Assembly: GCF_034627025.1 (NCBI RefSeq)
Contig: NZ_CP141048.1
Span: 3,050,001-3,114,000 of the forward strand
Reading direction: 5' to 3'
DNA: 64,000 nucleotides
Source: Microvirga lotononidis
Lineage (GTDB): Bacteria; Pseudomonadota; Alphaproteobacteria; Rhizobiales; Beijerinckiaceae
This document shows, piece after piece, positions 44,067 to 54,000 of the stretch. The stretch's first letter is position 1; the number at the start of each line of letters is the position of its first letter. Made by a program: the position numbers and the translations under genes. The notes beneath the pieces were generated by a model, which was given only the letters and a program-made list of their open reading frames with translations, was not told the DNA's origin and did not search any database.

Positions 44067-45407
44067 ATGCGCTATTTGCCTTTGTCCGACTCCGACCGCG
44101 GCGAGATGCTCGCCCGGATCGGCGTCAACCACGTCGATGAGCTGTTCGCCGACGTGCCGAAGAACCTGCTCCTCAAGGAGCCCGTGGACCTGCCGCGCCG
44201 CAAGGGCGAGCTGGAGGTGGAGCGCATCCTCTCCCGCATGTCCGCGAAGAACATGTCCGCCTCGTCCGTGCCGTTCTTCGTGGGCGCCGGCGCCTACAAG
44301 CACCACGTGCCGGCGACCGTCGATCACCTGATCCAGCGCTCCGAGTTCCTGACCAGCTACACGCCGTATCAGCCGGAAATCGCGCAGGGCACGCTGCAAT
44401 ACCTCTTCGAGTTCCAGACGCAGGTCGCGGCCCTCACCGGCATGGATGTGGCGAATGCCTCCATGTATGACGGCTCCACCGGAACGGGCGAGGCGGTGCT
44501 CATGGCGCACCGCGTCACCAAGCGCCGCAAGGCGGTACTCTCCGGCGGCCTGCACCCGCATTACACGGATGTGGTGAAGACGCTCTCCGACATGGCGAGC
44601 GACGAAACAATCATCCTAGCGCCGGATGTGAGCGGAACCGAGGACATCCTCTCGCAGATCGACGATACGACCTCCTGCGTCGTCGTGCAGTCGCCGGACG
44701 TGTTCGGCCATGTGCGCGACCTGAAGCCCATCGCCGACAAGGCGCACAAGCATGGCGCCCTGCTGATCGCCGTGTTCACCGAAGTGGTGTCGCTCGGACT
44801 TTTGAAGTCGCCGGGCAGTCAGGGCGCGGACATCGTCGTCGGCGAAGGCCAGTCCATCGGCAACGCGCTGAACTTCGGTGGTCCCTATGTGGGCCTCTTC
44901 GCCACGCAATCGAAATACATCCGCCAGATGCCGGGCCGTCTGTGCGGCGAGACCGTGGACGCGGACGGCAATCGTGGCTTCGTGCTGACGCTCTCGACCC
45001 GCGAGCAGCACATCCGCCGCGACAAGGCCACGTCGAATATCTGCACGAATTCAGGTCTTTGTTCGCTCGCCTTCACCATTCACATGACCCTGCTCGGCGA
45101 GAAGGGATTGACGCGTCTCGCCCGCATCAATCACGCGAATGCCGTGAAGCTGGCCGACCAGCTCGGCACCGTGAAGGGCGTCGAGGTTCTCAACGAGACC
45201 TTCTTCAACGAGTTCACCGTGAAGCTCGCGAAGCCCGCGGCCGAAATCGTCGAGCGCCTCGCCGGGAAGGGCGTGCTGGCGGGTGTGCCCGTGTCGCGCC
45301 TCATGCCGGGTGCCGGCCTCGACAACCTGCTGCTCGTCGCTTCCACCGAAGTGAACACCGATGATGACCGCGCGGCCCTCTGCGCCGCCTTGAAGGAGGT
45401 TCTGTGA
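44067..45407 (+). CDS. gcvPA: Glycine dehydrogenase (decarboxylating) subunit 1
   Basis: A 446-residue P-protein alpha subunit. It and GcvPB together decarboxylate glycine using [23 protein letters not shown] and [20 protein letters not shown] are the start segments; [40 protein letters not shown] and [17 protein letters not shown] follow. This subunit has no PLP lysine; that is on GcvPB. ATG 44067 is chosen as the family start. Its TGA overlaps the gcvPB ATG. Confidence 0.95.
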   Translation: MRYLPLSDSDRGEMLARIGVNHVDELFADVPKNLLLKEPVDLPRRKGELEVERILSRMSAKNMSASSVPFFVGAGAYKHHVPATVDHLIQRSEFLTSYTPYQPEIAQGTLQYLFEFQTQVAALTGMDVANASMYDGSTGTGEAVLMAHRVTKRRKAVLSGGLHPHYTDVVKTLSDMASDETIILAPDVSGTEDILSQIDDTTSCVVVQSPDVFGHVRDLKPIADKAHKHGALLIAVFTEVVSLGLLKSPGSQGADIVVGEGQSIGNALNFGGPYVGLFATQSKYIRQMPGRLCGETVDADGNRGFVLTLSTREQHIRRDKATSNICTNSGLCSLAFTIHMTLLGEKGLTRLARINHANAVKLADQLGTVKGVEVLNETFFNEFTVKLAKPAAEIVERLAGKGVLAGVPVSRLMPGAGLDNLLLVASTEVNTDDDRAALCAALKEVL

Positions 45408-46978
45408 TGTTGAACCGCCAGGGACGTCCCTCTTCCGCCGGAGAAGCCGGCACCACCACGCATCCGACCTTCACCGGCAACAAGGCGCTGGCGCAGATCG
45501 AGCCGCTGCTCTTCGAGATCGGCCGATATGGCACGACCGGCGTCGATCTCGACGAGCCGGATGACTTCCAGCCGCGCCTCGGCGGCCTGGAGCGCAAGGA
45601 AGCGATCGGTCTGCCGGGTCTCTCCGAGCCCGAGACCATGCGCCACTACGTGCGCCTCAGCCAGCAGAACTACGGCATCGACACGGGTCTCTTCCCGCTC
45701 GGCTCCTGCACGATGAAGCACAATGCGCGCCTCAACGAGCGCATGGCTCGCCTTCCGGGCTTCGCCGACGTGCATCCGCTGCAGCCTGTCTCGACCGTGC
45801 AGGGCGCTCTGGAGCTCATGAGCGAGCTCGGACGCTACCTGGTCACGCTCACCAACATGACGGCCGTCGCGCTGTCGCCGAAGGCCGGCGCCCATGGCGA
45901 GCTCTGCGGCATGATGGCGATCAAGGCCGCCATCGAGGCGAAGGGCGAGGGGGCGACCCGCAACGTGGTGCTCGTGCCGGATTCGGCTCATGGCACGAAC
46001 CCGGCCACCGCCGCTCTCATCGGCTTCAAGGTGAAGCCGGTGCCGGCGCGCGAGGACGGCTCCGTGCATGTCGAGGACGTGAAGAAGCTGCTCGGCCCCG
46101 ACGTGGCGGCGATCATGCTCACGAACCCCAACACCTGCGGCCTCTTCGAGCCGCAGGTGGCCGAGATCGCCAAGGCGATCCACGATGCGGGGGCGTATTT
46201 CTACTGCGACGGCGCGAACTTCAACGCCATCGTGGGCAAGGCGAAGCCGGGCGATCTCGGCGTCGACGCCATGCACATCAACCTGCACAAGACCTTCTCG
46301 ACGCCTCACGGCGGCGGCGGCCCGGGCTCCGGGCCGGTGGTGCTCTCCGCGCGCCTCGCGCCCTTCGCGCCGGTGCCGTTCGTGCGCGCCGGCAAGGACG
46401 GTGGCTTCGAGCTGGTGGAACAGGAAAGCGATGCCGCGGAAAAGCCCTTCGGCCGCATGACCGCGTTCCACGGCCAGATGGGCATGTATGTGCGCGCCCT
46501 GTCCTACATGCTCTCGCATGGGGCCGACGGCATGAAGCAGGCTTCCGAGGACGCCGTGCTCAACGCCAACTACATCCGCGCCGGGCTGGCGGATCTCCTG
46601 TCGCTTCCCTTCGGCAACAAGCCGTGCATGCACGAGGTGCTGTTCGACGATGCGTGGCTCAAGGACACGGGCGTGACCACGCTCGACGTGGCCAAGGCCA
46701 TGATCGACGAGGGCTATCACCCGATGACCATGTACTTCCCGCTGGTGGTGCATGGCGCGATGCTGATCGAGCCGACGGAATCCGAATCGAAGGCGTCCCT
46801 CGACCTCTTCATCGCGACGCTCCGCGACCTCGCCATGGCCGCGAAGAACGGCGACAAGGAGCGCTTCACCGGCGCCCCGTACCATGCCCCGCGCCGCCGT
46901 CTGGATGAAACCCGCGCCGCGCGCAATCCGGTGCTGAAATGGACGCCGCCGGAGCCCGTGGCTGAGGCTGCGGAGTAA
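45407..46978 (+). CDS. gcvPB: Glycine dehydrogenase (decarboxylating) subunit 2
   Basis: A 523-residue P-protein beta subunit. NLHKTFSTPHGGGGPGSGPV carries the PLP lysine (HKTFS) and the glycine loop. LVPDSAHGTNPATAALIGFK and GLFEPQVAEIAKAIHDAGAY are conserved. ATG 45407 overlaps the gcvPA TGA (TGATG), with GGAGG eight bases before. Split PA/PB subunits replace the single fused GcvP found in E. coli. A strong terminator follows the gene. Confidence 0.95.
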   Translation: MLNRQGRPSSAGEAGTTTHPTFTGNKALAQIEPLLFEIGRYGTTGVDLDEPDDFQPRLGGLERKEAIGLPGLSEPETMRHYVRLSQQNYGIDTGLFPLGSCTMKHNARLNERMARLPGFADVHPLQPVSTVQGALELMSELGRYLVTLTNMTAVALSPKAGAHGELCGMMAIKAAIEAKGEGATRNVVLVPDSAHGTNPATAALIGFKVKPVPAREDGSVHVEDVKKLLGPDVAAIMLTNPNTCGLFEPQVAEIAKAIHDAGAYFYCDGANFNAIVGKAKPGDLGVDAMHINLHKTFSTPHGGGGPGSGPVVLSARLAPFAPVPFVRAGKDGGFELVEQESDAAEKPFGRMTAFHGQMGMYVRALSYMLSHGADGMKQASEDAVLNANYIRAGLADLLSLPFGNKPCMHEVLFDDAWLKDTGVTTLDVAKAMIDEGYHPMTMYFPLVVHGAMLIEPTESESKASLDLFIATLRDLAMAAKNGDKERFTGAPYHAPRRRLDETRAARNPVLKWTPPEPVAEAAE

Positions 46979-46995
46979 GCCTCTCGGAAAACGCA

Positions 46996-47026
46996 AATGC
47001 CCGGCACCAGGCCGGGCATTTTCTTT
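46996..47026 (+). terminator. Rho-independent terminator of the gcv operon
   Basis: AATGCCCGG (46996-47004) pairs with CCGGGCATT (47012-47020) around a seven-base loop, followed by TTTCTTTT. It lies 18 bases after the gcvPB stop. Confidence 0.9.
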
Positions 47027-47084
47027 TGCACTCTTCGCTTCTTATCCTGAGACAACAGAGCAGAAACCTGCCGCATGTCTCTCA

Positions 47085-47117
47085 CGTCGTGGCCGGCCTT
47101 GTGCCGGCCATCCCGAT
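47085..47117. repeat. Dispersed palindrome, GGCCGG family
   Basis: CGTCGTGGCCGGCCTTGTGC continuing GCCGGCCATCCCGATC is a full copy in the reverse orientation to those at 58152 and 63281. Confidence 0.65.
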
Positions 47118-47185
47118 CCGGTGAGGCTCAGCGTTTCATGGTATCGGGATCACCGGCACGAGGCCGGTGATGACGTTCTGGGTGT

Positions 47186-47284
47186 CATCCCCGGCGGTCC
47201 GCAGGACCGGGAAGGGGATCCATGATCGAGCGTCGAGCGATGGATTTCCTTCCCCTCCGCTGCGCTTCGGCCGGGAATGACACC
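47186..47284. repeat. GGGAAGGGGATCCA inverted element, copy 2
   Basis: The left arm GTGTCATCCCCGGC through GGGAAGGGGATCCAT is mirrored by ATGGATTTCCTTCCCCTCCG through GGGAATGACAC. It is highly similar to 23355-23462 and contains no gene. Confidence 0.65.
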
Positions 47285-47370
47285 GCAGAGTGACAAACCA
47301 TCGGATCACCGGCACGAGACTCGCTATGACGTGTGGAGGATGGCAGCCTCTCCCGCAGAGTGGAGAGGGA

Positions 47371-48027
47371 TCAGGCGCGCCACATGTCCTGCGCGACCGC
47401 CCGCAACTCGGCCATCCGCCCGATCACCGCCGGCGCTCCCGCCTGCCGGAGCTTGTCTCCGTGCTCCGGCCCGCAATGGCCGCCACCCGTGAAGCCGATG
47501 ACGCGCATGCCGGCGGCAACCGCCGCCTGAACGCCGGCGATGGAATCCTCGACGACCAGGCAATCGTCCGGGCGGGCGTTCATCTGCTTTGCGGCATGCA
47601 GGAACAGGTCCGGCGCGGGCTTCCCGCGTGCGACCTGGGTCGAGCTGAAGATGTTGTCGAACAGGTCTGCGAGCCCCGTGACGCGCAGCGAGAGGGCGAT
47701 CCGTTCCGGGACGGACGACGAGGCGACGCAGCGGGGGAAGGGGAGGGAGAGGATCGCATCGCGAACGCCCGCGATCGGCTTCAGGTCCGTCTCGAAACGG
47801 GCGAACAGGGTCCTGTTGAGCCGTTCGGTGAAATCCTCGGGCAGCCGGATTCCGCGCTCCGATTCGATCCGGGCGATCTGGTCCTTGACGCTGACGCCGG
47901 TGAACTCGCGGGCCACGGCTTCGGCCGTGTAGGGCACGCCGCATTCCGTCAGCACCTCCGCGTCGATCCGGCAGCTCAACGGCTCCGAATCGACCAGCAC
48001 GCCGTCGCAGTCGAAGATCATCAGCAT
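47371..48027 (-). CDS. HAD family hydrolase (phosphatase-like)
   Basis: A 218-residue HAD subfamily IA protein. MIFDCDGVLVDSEPLSCRID carries the nucleophile Asp (DCDGVLVDSE). VASSSVPERIALSLRVTGL contains the motif II Ser, ARGKPAPDLFLHAA the motif III Lys, and CLVVEDSIAGVQAAVAAG the motif IV acidic pair. Relatives are phosphoglycolate and beta-phosphoglucomutase-type phosphatases; the substrate is unknown. GGAG precedes ATG 48027 by six bases. A strong terminator lies immediately upstream, so it needs its own promoter or read-through. Confidence 0.9.
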   Translation of the reverse strand: MLMIFDCDGVLVDSEPLSCRIDAEVLTECGVPYTAEAVAREFTGVSVKDQIARIESERGIRLPEDFTERLNRTLFARFETDLKPIAGVRDAILSLPFPRCVASSSVPERIALSLRVTGLADLFDNIFSSTQVARGKPAPDLFLHAAKQMNARPDDCLVVEDSIAGVQAAVAAGMRVIGFTGGGHCGPEHGDKLRQAGAPAVIGRMAELRAVAQDMWRA

Positions 48028-48041
48028 CACGGTCTCCAAGC

Positions 48042-48068
48042 AAAAAGGCCGCCTCGGAGGGCGGCCTT
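48042..48068 (-). terminator. Rho-independent terminator of the atp operon
   Basis: AAGGCCGCC (48045-48053) pairs with GGCGGCCTT (48060-48068) around TCGGAG. On the minus strand TTTTT follows. It ends about 15 bases before the HAD start codon. Confidence 0.9.
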
Positions 48069-48094
48069 GAGTGGGTTCGTCCGGTACGAGGCCT

Positions 48095-48580
48095 TTACTG
48101 CAGCTTCGTCCGCACGTCGTTGAGGCTCGCCGTCATGAGCGAGGCGGCGGTGGCGCCGGTGATCTCGTCGCGCAGGACGCGCTCGGACGCCTTGATGGCG
48201 GCGTCGACGGCGGCGGCGCGCACCTCGGCGGAGGCCTGGGCCTCGGCCTGGGCGATCTTCGCCTCGGCGGTGGCCGTGCGGCGCTTCACGAAATCGGTCA
48301 TCTTCTCCTGGGCTTCGCGGGCGAGACGCTCGGCCTCGTCGCGGGCAGTGGAGACGATGTCGGCGGCTTCGCGCTCGGCGGCCGCGCGCTTGGCCTCGTA
48401 CTCCTTGAGGAGCCGTTCGGCGTCCTGGCGCAGGCGCTGGGCCTCGGCCAGTTCGTTGGCAATGCGCTTGCCGCGGGAATCGAGCTGGTTGAGCACGTTG
48501 CCCGGGACGCCCTTGTAGAACAGGATGCCCCAGAAGATGACGAAGGCGACCGCAACCCAGAATTCAGCGCTGTGCAACAT
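48095..48580 (-). CDS. atpF: F0 ATP synthase subunit B
   Basis: A 161-residue b subunit of the peripheral stalk. It has one N-terminal span (FWVAVAFVIFWGILFYKGVP), then a long coiled coil from LDSRGKRIANELAEAQRLRQ to the end. GTG/ATG spacing to the B' gene is short (about 13 bases), and together with B' it forms the heterodimer typical of alphaproteobacteria. It is the last gene of the atp operon, followed by the terminator at 48042. Confidence 0.95.
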   Translation of the reverse strand: MLHSAEFWVAVAFVIFWGILFYKGVPGNVLNQLDSRGKRIANELAEAQRLRQDAERLLKEYEAKRAAAEREAADIVSTARDEAERLAREAQEKMTDFVKRRTATAEAKIAQAEAQASAEVRAAAVDAAIKASERVLRDEITGATAASLMTASLNDVRTKLQ

Positions 48581-48593
48581 GGGGACCTCCCGA

Positions 48594-49142
48594 TCAGGCC
48601 TTGATCTGGTTGAGAGCGGCTTCGACCTTCTGCGGGGCCGGAGCCTTGCCGGTCAGGCGCTCGATGATGGCGGAAGCGGTATCGCGCGCGATGGCGTCCA
48701 CGTGGCTCATGGCCTCGGACTTCTTCGCGGAGATCGTCGCCTCCGCGTCGGCGAGACGCTGGTTGAGATCGGCCTCGAGAGCCTTGCGCTTCGCGTCGCT
48801 CTCGGCCGAGAGCTTGGCGCGTGTCTCCTGCGCGAGCGCCTGGGCGCGGCCCTTGGCTTCCGCGAGGGCTCTCTCGTAGGCGGCGCCGGCTTCTTCGGCG
48901 CGTGATTTCATGGCGGCCGCGTTGTCGAGATCGTTGGCGATCATCGCGCGGCGGTTCTCGATGATTCCGCCCAGACGCGGGAGAACCAGCCTGGAAAGCA
49001 GGGTGTAGAGCACCACGAAGGTGATCGCCAGCCAGAGGAGCTGACCGGCATAGGTTTCCGTCTCGAAGGGCGGAAAGCCGATATCCTCGTGAGCGCCGCC
49101 GGGGGCCTCTGTTGTGGCGTGGTTCGTCTGAGCCTGAGCCAT
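48594..49142 (-). CDS. F0 ATP synthase subunit B'
   Basis: A 182-residue b' subunit. A short soluble N-terminus (MAQAQTNHATTEAPGGAHED) precedes one span (LLWLAITFVVLYTLLSRLVL) and a long coiled coil (RRAMIANDLDNAAAMKSRAE and onwards). It pairs with the B subunit as the second stator chain, as in photosynthetic and rhizobial bacteria. ATG 49142 is chosen by the family start. The 230-base gap before it, after atpE, holds two large hairpins. Confidence 0.94.
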   Translation of the reverse strand: MAQAQTNHATTEAPGGAHEDIGFPPFETETYAGQLLWLAITFVVLYTLLSRLVLPRLGGIIENRRAMIANDLDNAAAMKSRAEEAGAAYERALAEAKGRAQALAQETRAKLSAESDAKRKALEADLNQRLADAEATISAKKSEAMSHVDAIARDTASAIIERLTGKAPAPQKVEAALNQIKA

Positions 49143-49167
49143 GGAGCAGATCCTAGTATACGGTCCT

Positions 49168-49315
49168 AGCATCGGACCCAAAAGTGGATTGCACTTTTGG
49201 GATTGATCCGATGCTCAATCCCTAGACTGGCGTATCGGTTGGCGCGGAAAACCGGTCCCCACTTTTCCGCACGATACGCCGGAAACATGAATGACGGCGG
49301 TTGAGCCCGCCGTCA
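49168..49315. repeat. Two large hairpins and a small stem between atpE and the B' gene
   Basis: AGCATCGGACCCAAAAGTG pairs with CACTTTTGGG-ATTGA-TCCGATGCT (49168-49215). GGCGTATCG and GCGGAAAA pair with TTTTCCGC and CGATACGCC (49229-49280). A third stem TGACGGCGG/CCGCCGTCA lies at 49292-49315, closest to the atpE stop. The second hairpin contains a variant of the dispersed AAAAGTGGGAACCGG element. Confidence 0.8.
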
Positions 49316-49372
49316 CCCCTGTCGAGGCGAAGCGCTCGAGCGCGCCTCGACCTCCCGATCACCGTCTTGAGA

Positions 49373-49597
49373 TTAGGTGAAGAGCAGAACGAGAGCGACG
49401 ACGAGACAGAAGATGCCGAGACCTTCTGCGAGCGCCGCACCGATGAACGCGCGGGCGAACTGACCGTCGGCAGCCGACGGGTTGCGCAGGGCGCCGGAGA
49501 GGAAGTTACCGAAGATGTTGCCAACGCCCATAGCGGCGAGACCCATGCCGATGCAGGCGAGGCCCGCGCCGAGGAACTTGAAAGCAACCGGATCCAT
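49373..49597 (-). CDS. atpE: F0 ATP synthase subunit C
   Basis: A 74-residue c subunit with two spans ([20 protein letters not shown] and [20 protein letters not shown]). The proton-carrying acidic residue is Glu in [11 protein letters not shown], and the [11 protein letters not shown] loop joins the helices. The c-ring drives rotation of the motor. AAGGAG precedes ATG 49597, the best ribosome site in the operon, which fits the many copies needed. Confidence 0.96.
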   Translation of the reverse strand: MDPVAFKFLGAGLACIGMGLAAMGVGNIFGNFLSGALRNPSAADGQFARAFIGAALAEGLGIFCLVVALVLLFT

Positions 49598-49652
49598 TGT
49601 GATCTCCTTGGGAATACTGTGATCGGGAGGGAAGGTGTAACTCAGCGCAGAC

Positions 49653-50381
49653 CTAGTGGCCCGGGTGCAGCGCGTCGTTGAGGTAGATGCAGGTCAACAC
49701 CGTGAAGACGTAGGCCTGCAGAGCGGCGACGAGGAACTCGAGCGCCATGAGGGCAACCGCCATGAGAAGCGGCAGCGGAGCGAGGATCGTCAGGGCACCG
49801 CCGGCCGCCAGGAGGCTGACCACGAAGCCTGCGAAAACTTTCAGCGCGATGTGTCCGGCGAGCATGTTCGCGAAGAGACGCAGGCTGAGCGAGATCGGGC
49901 GGGAGAGGAACGAGATGAGCTCGATCACCACGATGAAGGGCAGGAGCCATGCCGGCACGCCCGACGGCACGAAGAGGCCGAGGAAGTGGGTGCCGTGCTT
50001 CATGAAGCCGTAGACCACCACCGTGCCGATGACGAGCATGGCGAGGGCGAAGGTGACGATGATGTGGCTGGTGACCGTGAAGAAGCCCGGGATCATGCCG
50101 AGCAGGTTCGCGGTCAGCACGAACATGAAGAGGGAGAACACGAGGGGGAAGAACTTCATCCCCTCCTTGCCTGTCGCGTCGACCAGCGTGTTGGCGACGA
50201 AATCGTGCAGGACCTCCGCCACGGACTGGGCCCGGCCCGGAACGACGGCGCGCTTGCGGGTCGCCAGCAGGAGGCCGCCCACGATCACGGCGGCTGCGCC
50301 GATCATGAACAGGGATGAATTCGTGAAATTGATGACCGGAATGATGGGCTTGATCTGGAATTGTTCGATCGGGCTCGCCAT
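49653..50381 (-). CDS. atpB: F0 ATP synthase subunit A
   Basis: A 242-residue a subunit with about five spans, forming the proton channel at the c-ring. [20 protein letters not shown] holds the essential Arg (SLRLFANM), and [20 protein letters not shown] is the last span. GGGVTW-type N-terminus begins [18 protein letters not shown]. It lies after atpI and before atpE. Full family length. Confidence 0.95.
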   Translation of the reverse strand: MASPIEQFQIKPIIPVINFTNSSLFMIGAAAVIVGGLLLATRKRAVVPGRAQSVAEVLHDFVANTLVDATGKEGMKFFPLVFSLFMFVLTANLLGMIPGFFTVTSHIIVTFALAMLVIGTVVVYGFMKHGTHFLGLFVPSGVPAWLLPFIVVIELISFLSRPISLSLRLFANMLAGHIALKVFAGFVVSLLAAGGALTILAPLPLLMAVALMALEFLVAALQAYVFTVLTCIYLNDALHPGH

Positions 50382-50440
50382 GATCCGCTCTCAAGGTTCG
50401 ATGTTATCAAATGCCGTTCGGCGCTCGAAGTCTAAGTCCG

Positions 50441-50812
50441 TCACCGCTTGTCGTCATACCGGGCGGATTTGACCATCCCGGCTGCTCGCATCAGATTGAG
50501 CATCCCGGCGCAGAAGCCGAGTATCAGACAAACGATCAGACCCCAAGGGGAAGTCCCGAACAAACGGTCGACAATCCAACCCAGAATTCCGCCGGCGGCC
50601 ACTCCTGCAACGAATTCGGCCGAGAGCCTGAAGGCTTGGCCGAGAGCGCTGGAATCGGACGTCGGGCGGGGGCGAGGTTCCGCTTCGGCTCGCTGCGCGG
50701 ATGCTTGGGAGATCCGTGCGTCGAGCGATTGCAGTCTCGCTGACAGGTCGGCATCGTCGGCGCTGCCCGGTTTCCGCTCATTGTCGCCGTTCCGCTCGTT
50801 GGGGTCCGCCAT
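50441..50812 (-). CDS. atpI: AtpI/AtpZ-family ATP synthase accessory protein
   Basis: A 123-residue protein with a long hydrophilic N-terminus and two spans (LSAEFVAGVAAGGILGWIVD; GLIVCLILGFCAGMLNLMRA). The F-x-A-x2-G and G-W-I-D positions are those of the AtpZ/I family, which sits first in F0 operons and may help c-ring assembly or magnesium balance. It is the first gene of the minus-strand atp operon. The next gene upstream, smc, ends about 200 bases away. Confidence 0.88.
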   Translation of the reverse strand: MADPNERNGDNERKPGSADDADLSARLQSLDARISQASAQRAEAEPRPRPTSDSSALGQAFRLSAEFVAGVAAGGILGWIVDRLFGTSPWGLIVCLILGFCAGMLNLMRAAGMVKSARYDDKR

Positions 50813-51018
50813 TGCGATCTCCTTTGAAGCGTTGCGGGAAAATGCTTGGAAACCCAGCCCCGAAAGCCGGGCGCACCATATGAGCGGGGGTCCACCCTGT
50901 CAAGAACCGTCTGAAAAGATCTAAGTGGTTGAAATGGTTAAAATAACGGTGTTTTAAGGTGGCCTTGGGCCGAAAGCGCACATGTTTTTGAGGCCGAAGC
51001 AAGGCGGCCCTGAAAGCC

Positions 51019-54000
51019 TTAGGCTACCTCAAGAATGCGCTCTGCGCTCTGCAAGTCGACGGAGACGAGCTGCGACACGCCCCGTTCGGCCATGGTGACG
51101 CCGAACAGCCGGTCCATCCGGGCCATGGTGATCGGGTTGTGGGTGATGACCACGAACCGGGTCTCCGTCTGGCGGGCCATGTCCTCCAGAAGGGCGCAGT
51201 AGCGCTCCACGTTGGCGTCGTCGAGCGGCGCATCCACCTCGTCGAGCACGCAGATCGGCGAAGGATTCGTGAGGAACACCGCGAAGATCAGGGCGGTCGC
51301 CGTCAGGGCCTGCTCGCCGCCCGAGAGGAGCGTCATGCTCTGCGGCTTCTTGCCGGGCGGGCGGGCGAGGATTTCCAGGCCCGCTTCCAGCGGGTCGTCC
51401 GAATCGACCAGGGTCAGTTCCGCCGTGCCGCCGCCGAACAGGGTCGAGAAGAGCCGCTTGAAGTGATCGTTCACCACGTCGAAGGCGGCGAGCAGGCGCT
51501 CGCGGCCCTCGCGGTTGAGGCTGCCGATGGCTTGGCGCAGGCGCTTGATGGCCTCGACGAGGTCGTCCCGCTCGCCGGCGATGTTGTTGTATTTGGTCTC
51601 GAGCTCCGTCAGCTCCTCGTCGGCGCGCAGGTTCACGGCGCCGAGGCGCTCCCGGTCGTTCTTGAGGGAGTGCAGCTTGGATTCGATCTCGCCATGGGAC
51701 GGCAGCTCGAAGCCTTCCTTCAGGCCCGCGAGCTCGATGAGCCCGGCCGGCGTCGTCTCCAGATTTTCCGCGATGTTGCGGGTGATCTCGGCCAGACGCG
51801 CGATGGCGGCCTCGTGGCGGGCCTGCGAACCGGCACGCGCCTCGCGGGCGGCCGACAGAGCCTCCAGGGCGGCGCGGGCGGCGCGGTCCGATTCGGCAAG
51901 GCCCGTCTCCGCATCGGCGAGGCGGTCGGCCGCTTCCTTGCGCTTCGCCTCGGCCTCCTCGACCTCGGCCATAAGGGCGCGGCGGCGCTGAAGATAGGTA
52001 TCGGGGGCCTCCAGCAGGCGCTGGTGTTCGTCCTGGGCGCGCTCCAGGCGCTCGCCCAGATCCTCGAAGGCCTTGGCCGCGCGGGCGGCACGGTCGGTCC
52101 AGAGCCGGATGTCGGCGGCGATCGATTCCTGCCTGCGGCGGCGCAGTTCGCCCTCGTGCATGAGGGATTGGAGGGCGGCGCGGGCCTCGGAGGCGGCAGC
52201 CCGGCGTTCCGCCACGCGGGTGCGCTCTTCGAGCAGACGGCTTTCGAGATCGGGCGCGGGCGCGAGGTCCTGCAGGGCGCCTTCCGCATCCTGCACCCGC
52301 TCCAGGGCCTCGGCCTCGCTCTCGGACAGACGGGCGAGACCTTCCTGCAGGGCCGAGCGGCGCTGGCCGAGTTCGGCCTCCTTGCGTTCGGCGGCCGAGA
52401 GGCGCGTCCGAGCGGCATCGAGCGCCTGCCGGGTCTGGCGCGCAGCCTCGATGGCCTGCATCTCGTGGGAGGCGGCCTTGCGGACGGCCTCGAGGGCGGC
52501 TTCCGCCTCGTGGCGCAGATGCTCGGCCTGCTCGCGGGCCGAAGCGGCTTCGCGCTCCAGATCGCCCAGGCGATTCTTTTCCGCCAGACGGCGGGCGGCC
52601 GGGGAGGGAGCCTCGGCGGCGGCCGTAAAGCCGTCCCAGCGCCAGAGGTCGCCCTCTTCGGTGACGAGACGCTGACCGGGCTTCAGGAGGCCGCGCAGGC
52701 GCAGACCGTCGGCTTTGCTCACCACGCCGATCTGGCGCAGGCGACGCTGAAGCTGGGACGGGGCTTGAGAGAGATCCGCCAGGGATGTGACGCCTTCCGG
52801 CAGGGCGGGATCGTCCGCGCCCGCATGGGTCTCGGCCCAATGATGCGGCGCCGTCGGGTTGACCGAGGCTTCGAGATCGTCGCCGAGAGCCGCGCCCAAG
52901 GCCGTCTCGTAGCCCTTCCGAACCGTGATCTGGTCGACTGCCGGAGGCCAGAGGTCGCTGGTCGCGGAGGTGACCAGCTTGGCCAGGGTACGAGCCTCGG
53001 TTTCCAGGCGCTGGGCCGTGCGCTCGGCCTCGTTGAGGGGCTGGCGCAGGCGGTTCTCGGCCTCCCGGGCGGCCGACAGGGTCTCGCGCGCCTCGATCAC
53101 GGCCTCTTCGGCACCCTGAGCGGTCTCTTCGGCGATCGCCGCCTCCTCGCGCATATCGTCGAGAGAGGGGCCATCCTCCGGCGAGCCCGAGAGGGCGGCG
53201 ATCTCACGCTCGAGCCGCTCCTTCTCGGAGCGGAAGCGGGAGGCGCGCTCCATTTCCTCGCGCACGGCGCGTTCCAGGGCGGCGCGGCGGGCATTGAGGT
53301 CGGAGGTCTGGGCCTGAAGGGCGCTCAGGGCCGCTTCGGCCTCCGCCAGTTCGGCCTCGGCCGTCTGAAGGCGCTCCTCGGCCTCGGCGCGGACATCGTC
53401 CGCCCCGTCCGTGGTGAGCGCAATCTCGTCGGCCTCGGACTGAAGCCGCTCGATCGTGGCCTGGGCATCCGTGCGCTGCGCCGCCTCGCGGGCGATGTCC
53501 CGGTTGAGGTCGCCGATATGGCGCTCGAGCTCGACGACGCGCTCCTTGGAGCGGCGTTCTTCCGATTCGAGCTCGTTGCGGGCATGGGTCAGGCGCTGCA
53601 GGGCAGCGGCGGCGGCGGCTTCGGCCTGGCGCAGGGCCGGGAGCCCGTGGGCGGCGACGGCCTGGGCGGTGGCGGCCCGGGTCTGTTCCTCGGTGGCGTC
53701 GGCAACGGCCTTGAGGTCCTCGGCGACCTGCCGTTCGGCGGTGGCGGCCTGCTCGCGGGCCTCGGCGAAGCTGATGGCGTACATCAGGGCTTCGAGGCGG
53801 CGGATCTCGGCCGAGAGGTTCTTGTAGCGGGAGGCCTGGCGGCCCTGGCGCTTCAGGCTCTCGATCTGGCTCTCGAGTTCGCGGATCACATCCTCGACGC
53901 GGACAAGGTTGTCCTCGGCGGCCTTGAGGCGCAACTCCGCCTCGTGCCGGCGGGCGTGGAGGCCCGCGATGCCGGCGGCATCTTCCAGGATGCGGCGGCG

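Larger units (their letters stand above)
46979..47370. other. Repeat-rich gap after the gcv operon
   Basis: It contains the gcvPB terminator (46996-47026), a GGCCGG palindrome (47085-47117), a related variant GATCACCGG/CCGGTGAT (about 47144-47175), a large inverted element (47186-47284) and a degenerate copy near 47298. No gene is seen on either strand. Confidence 0.6.
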
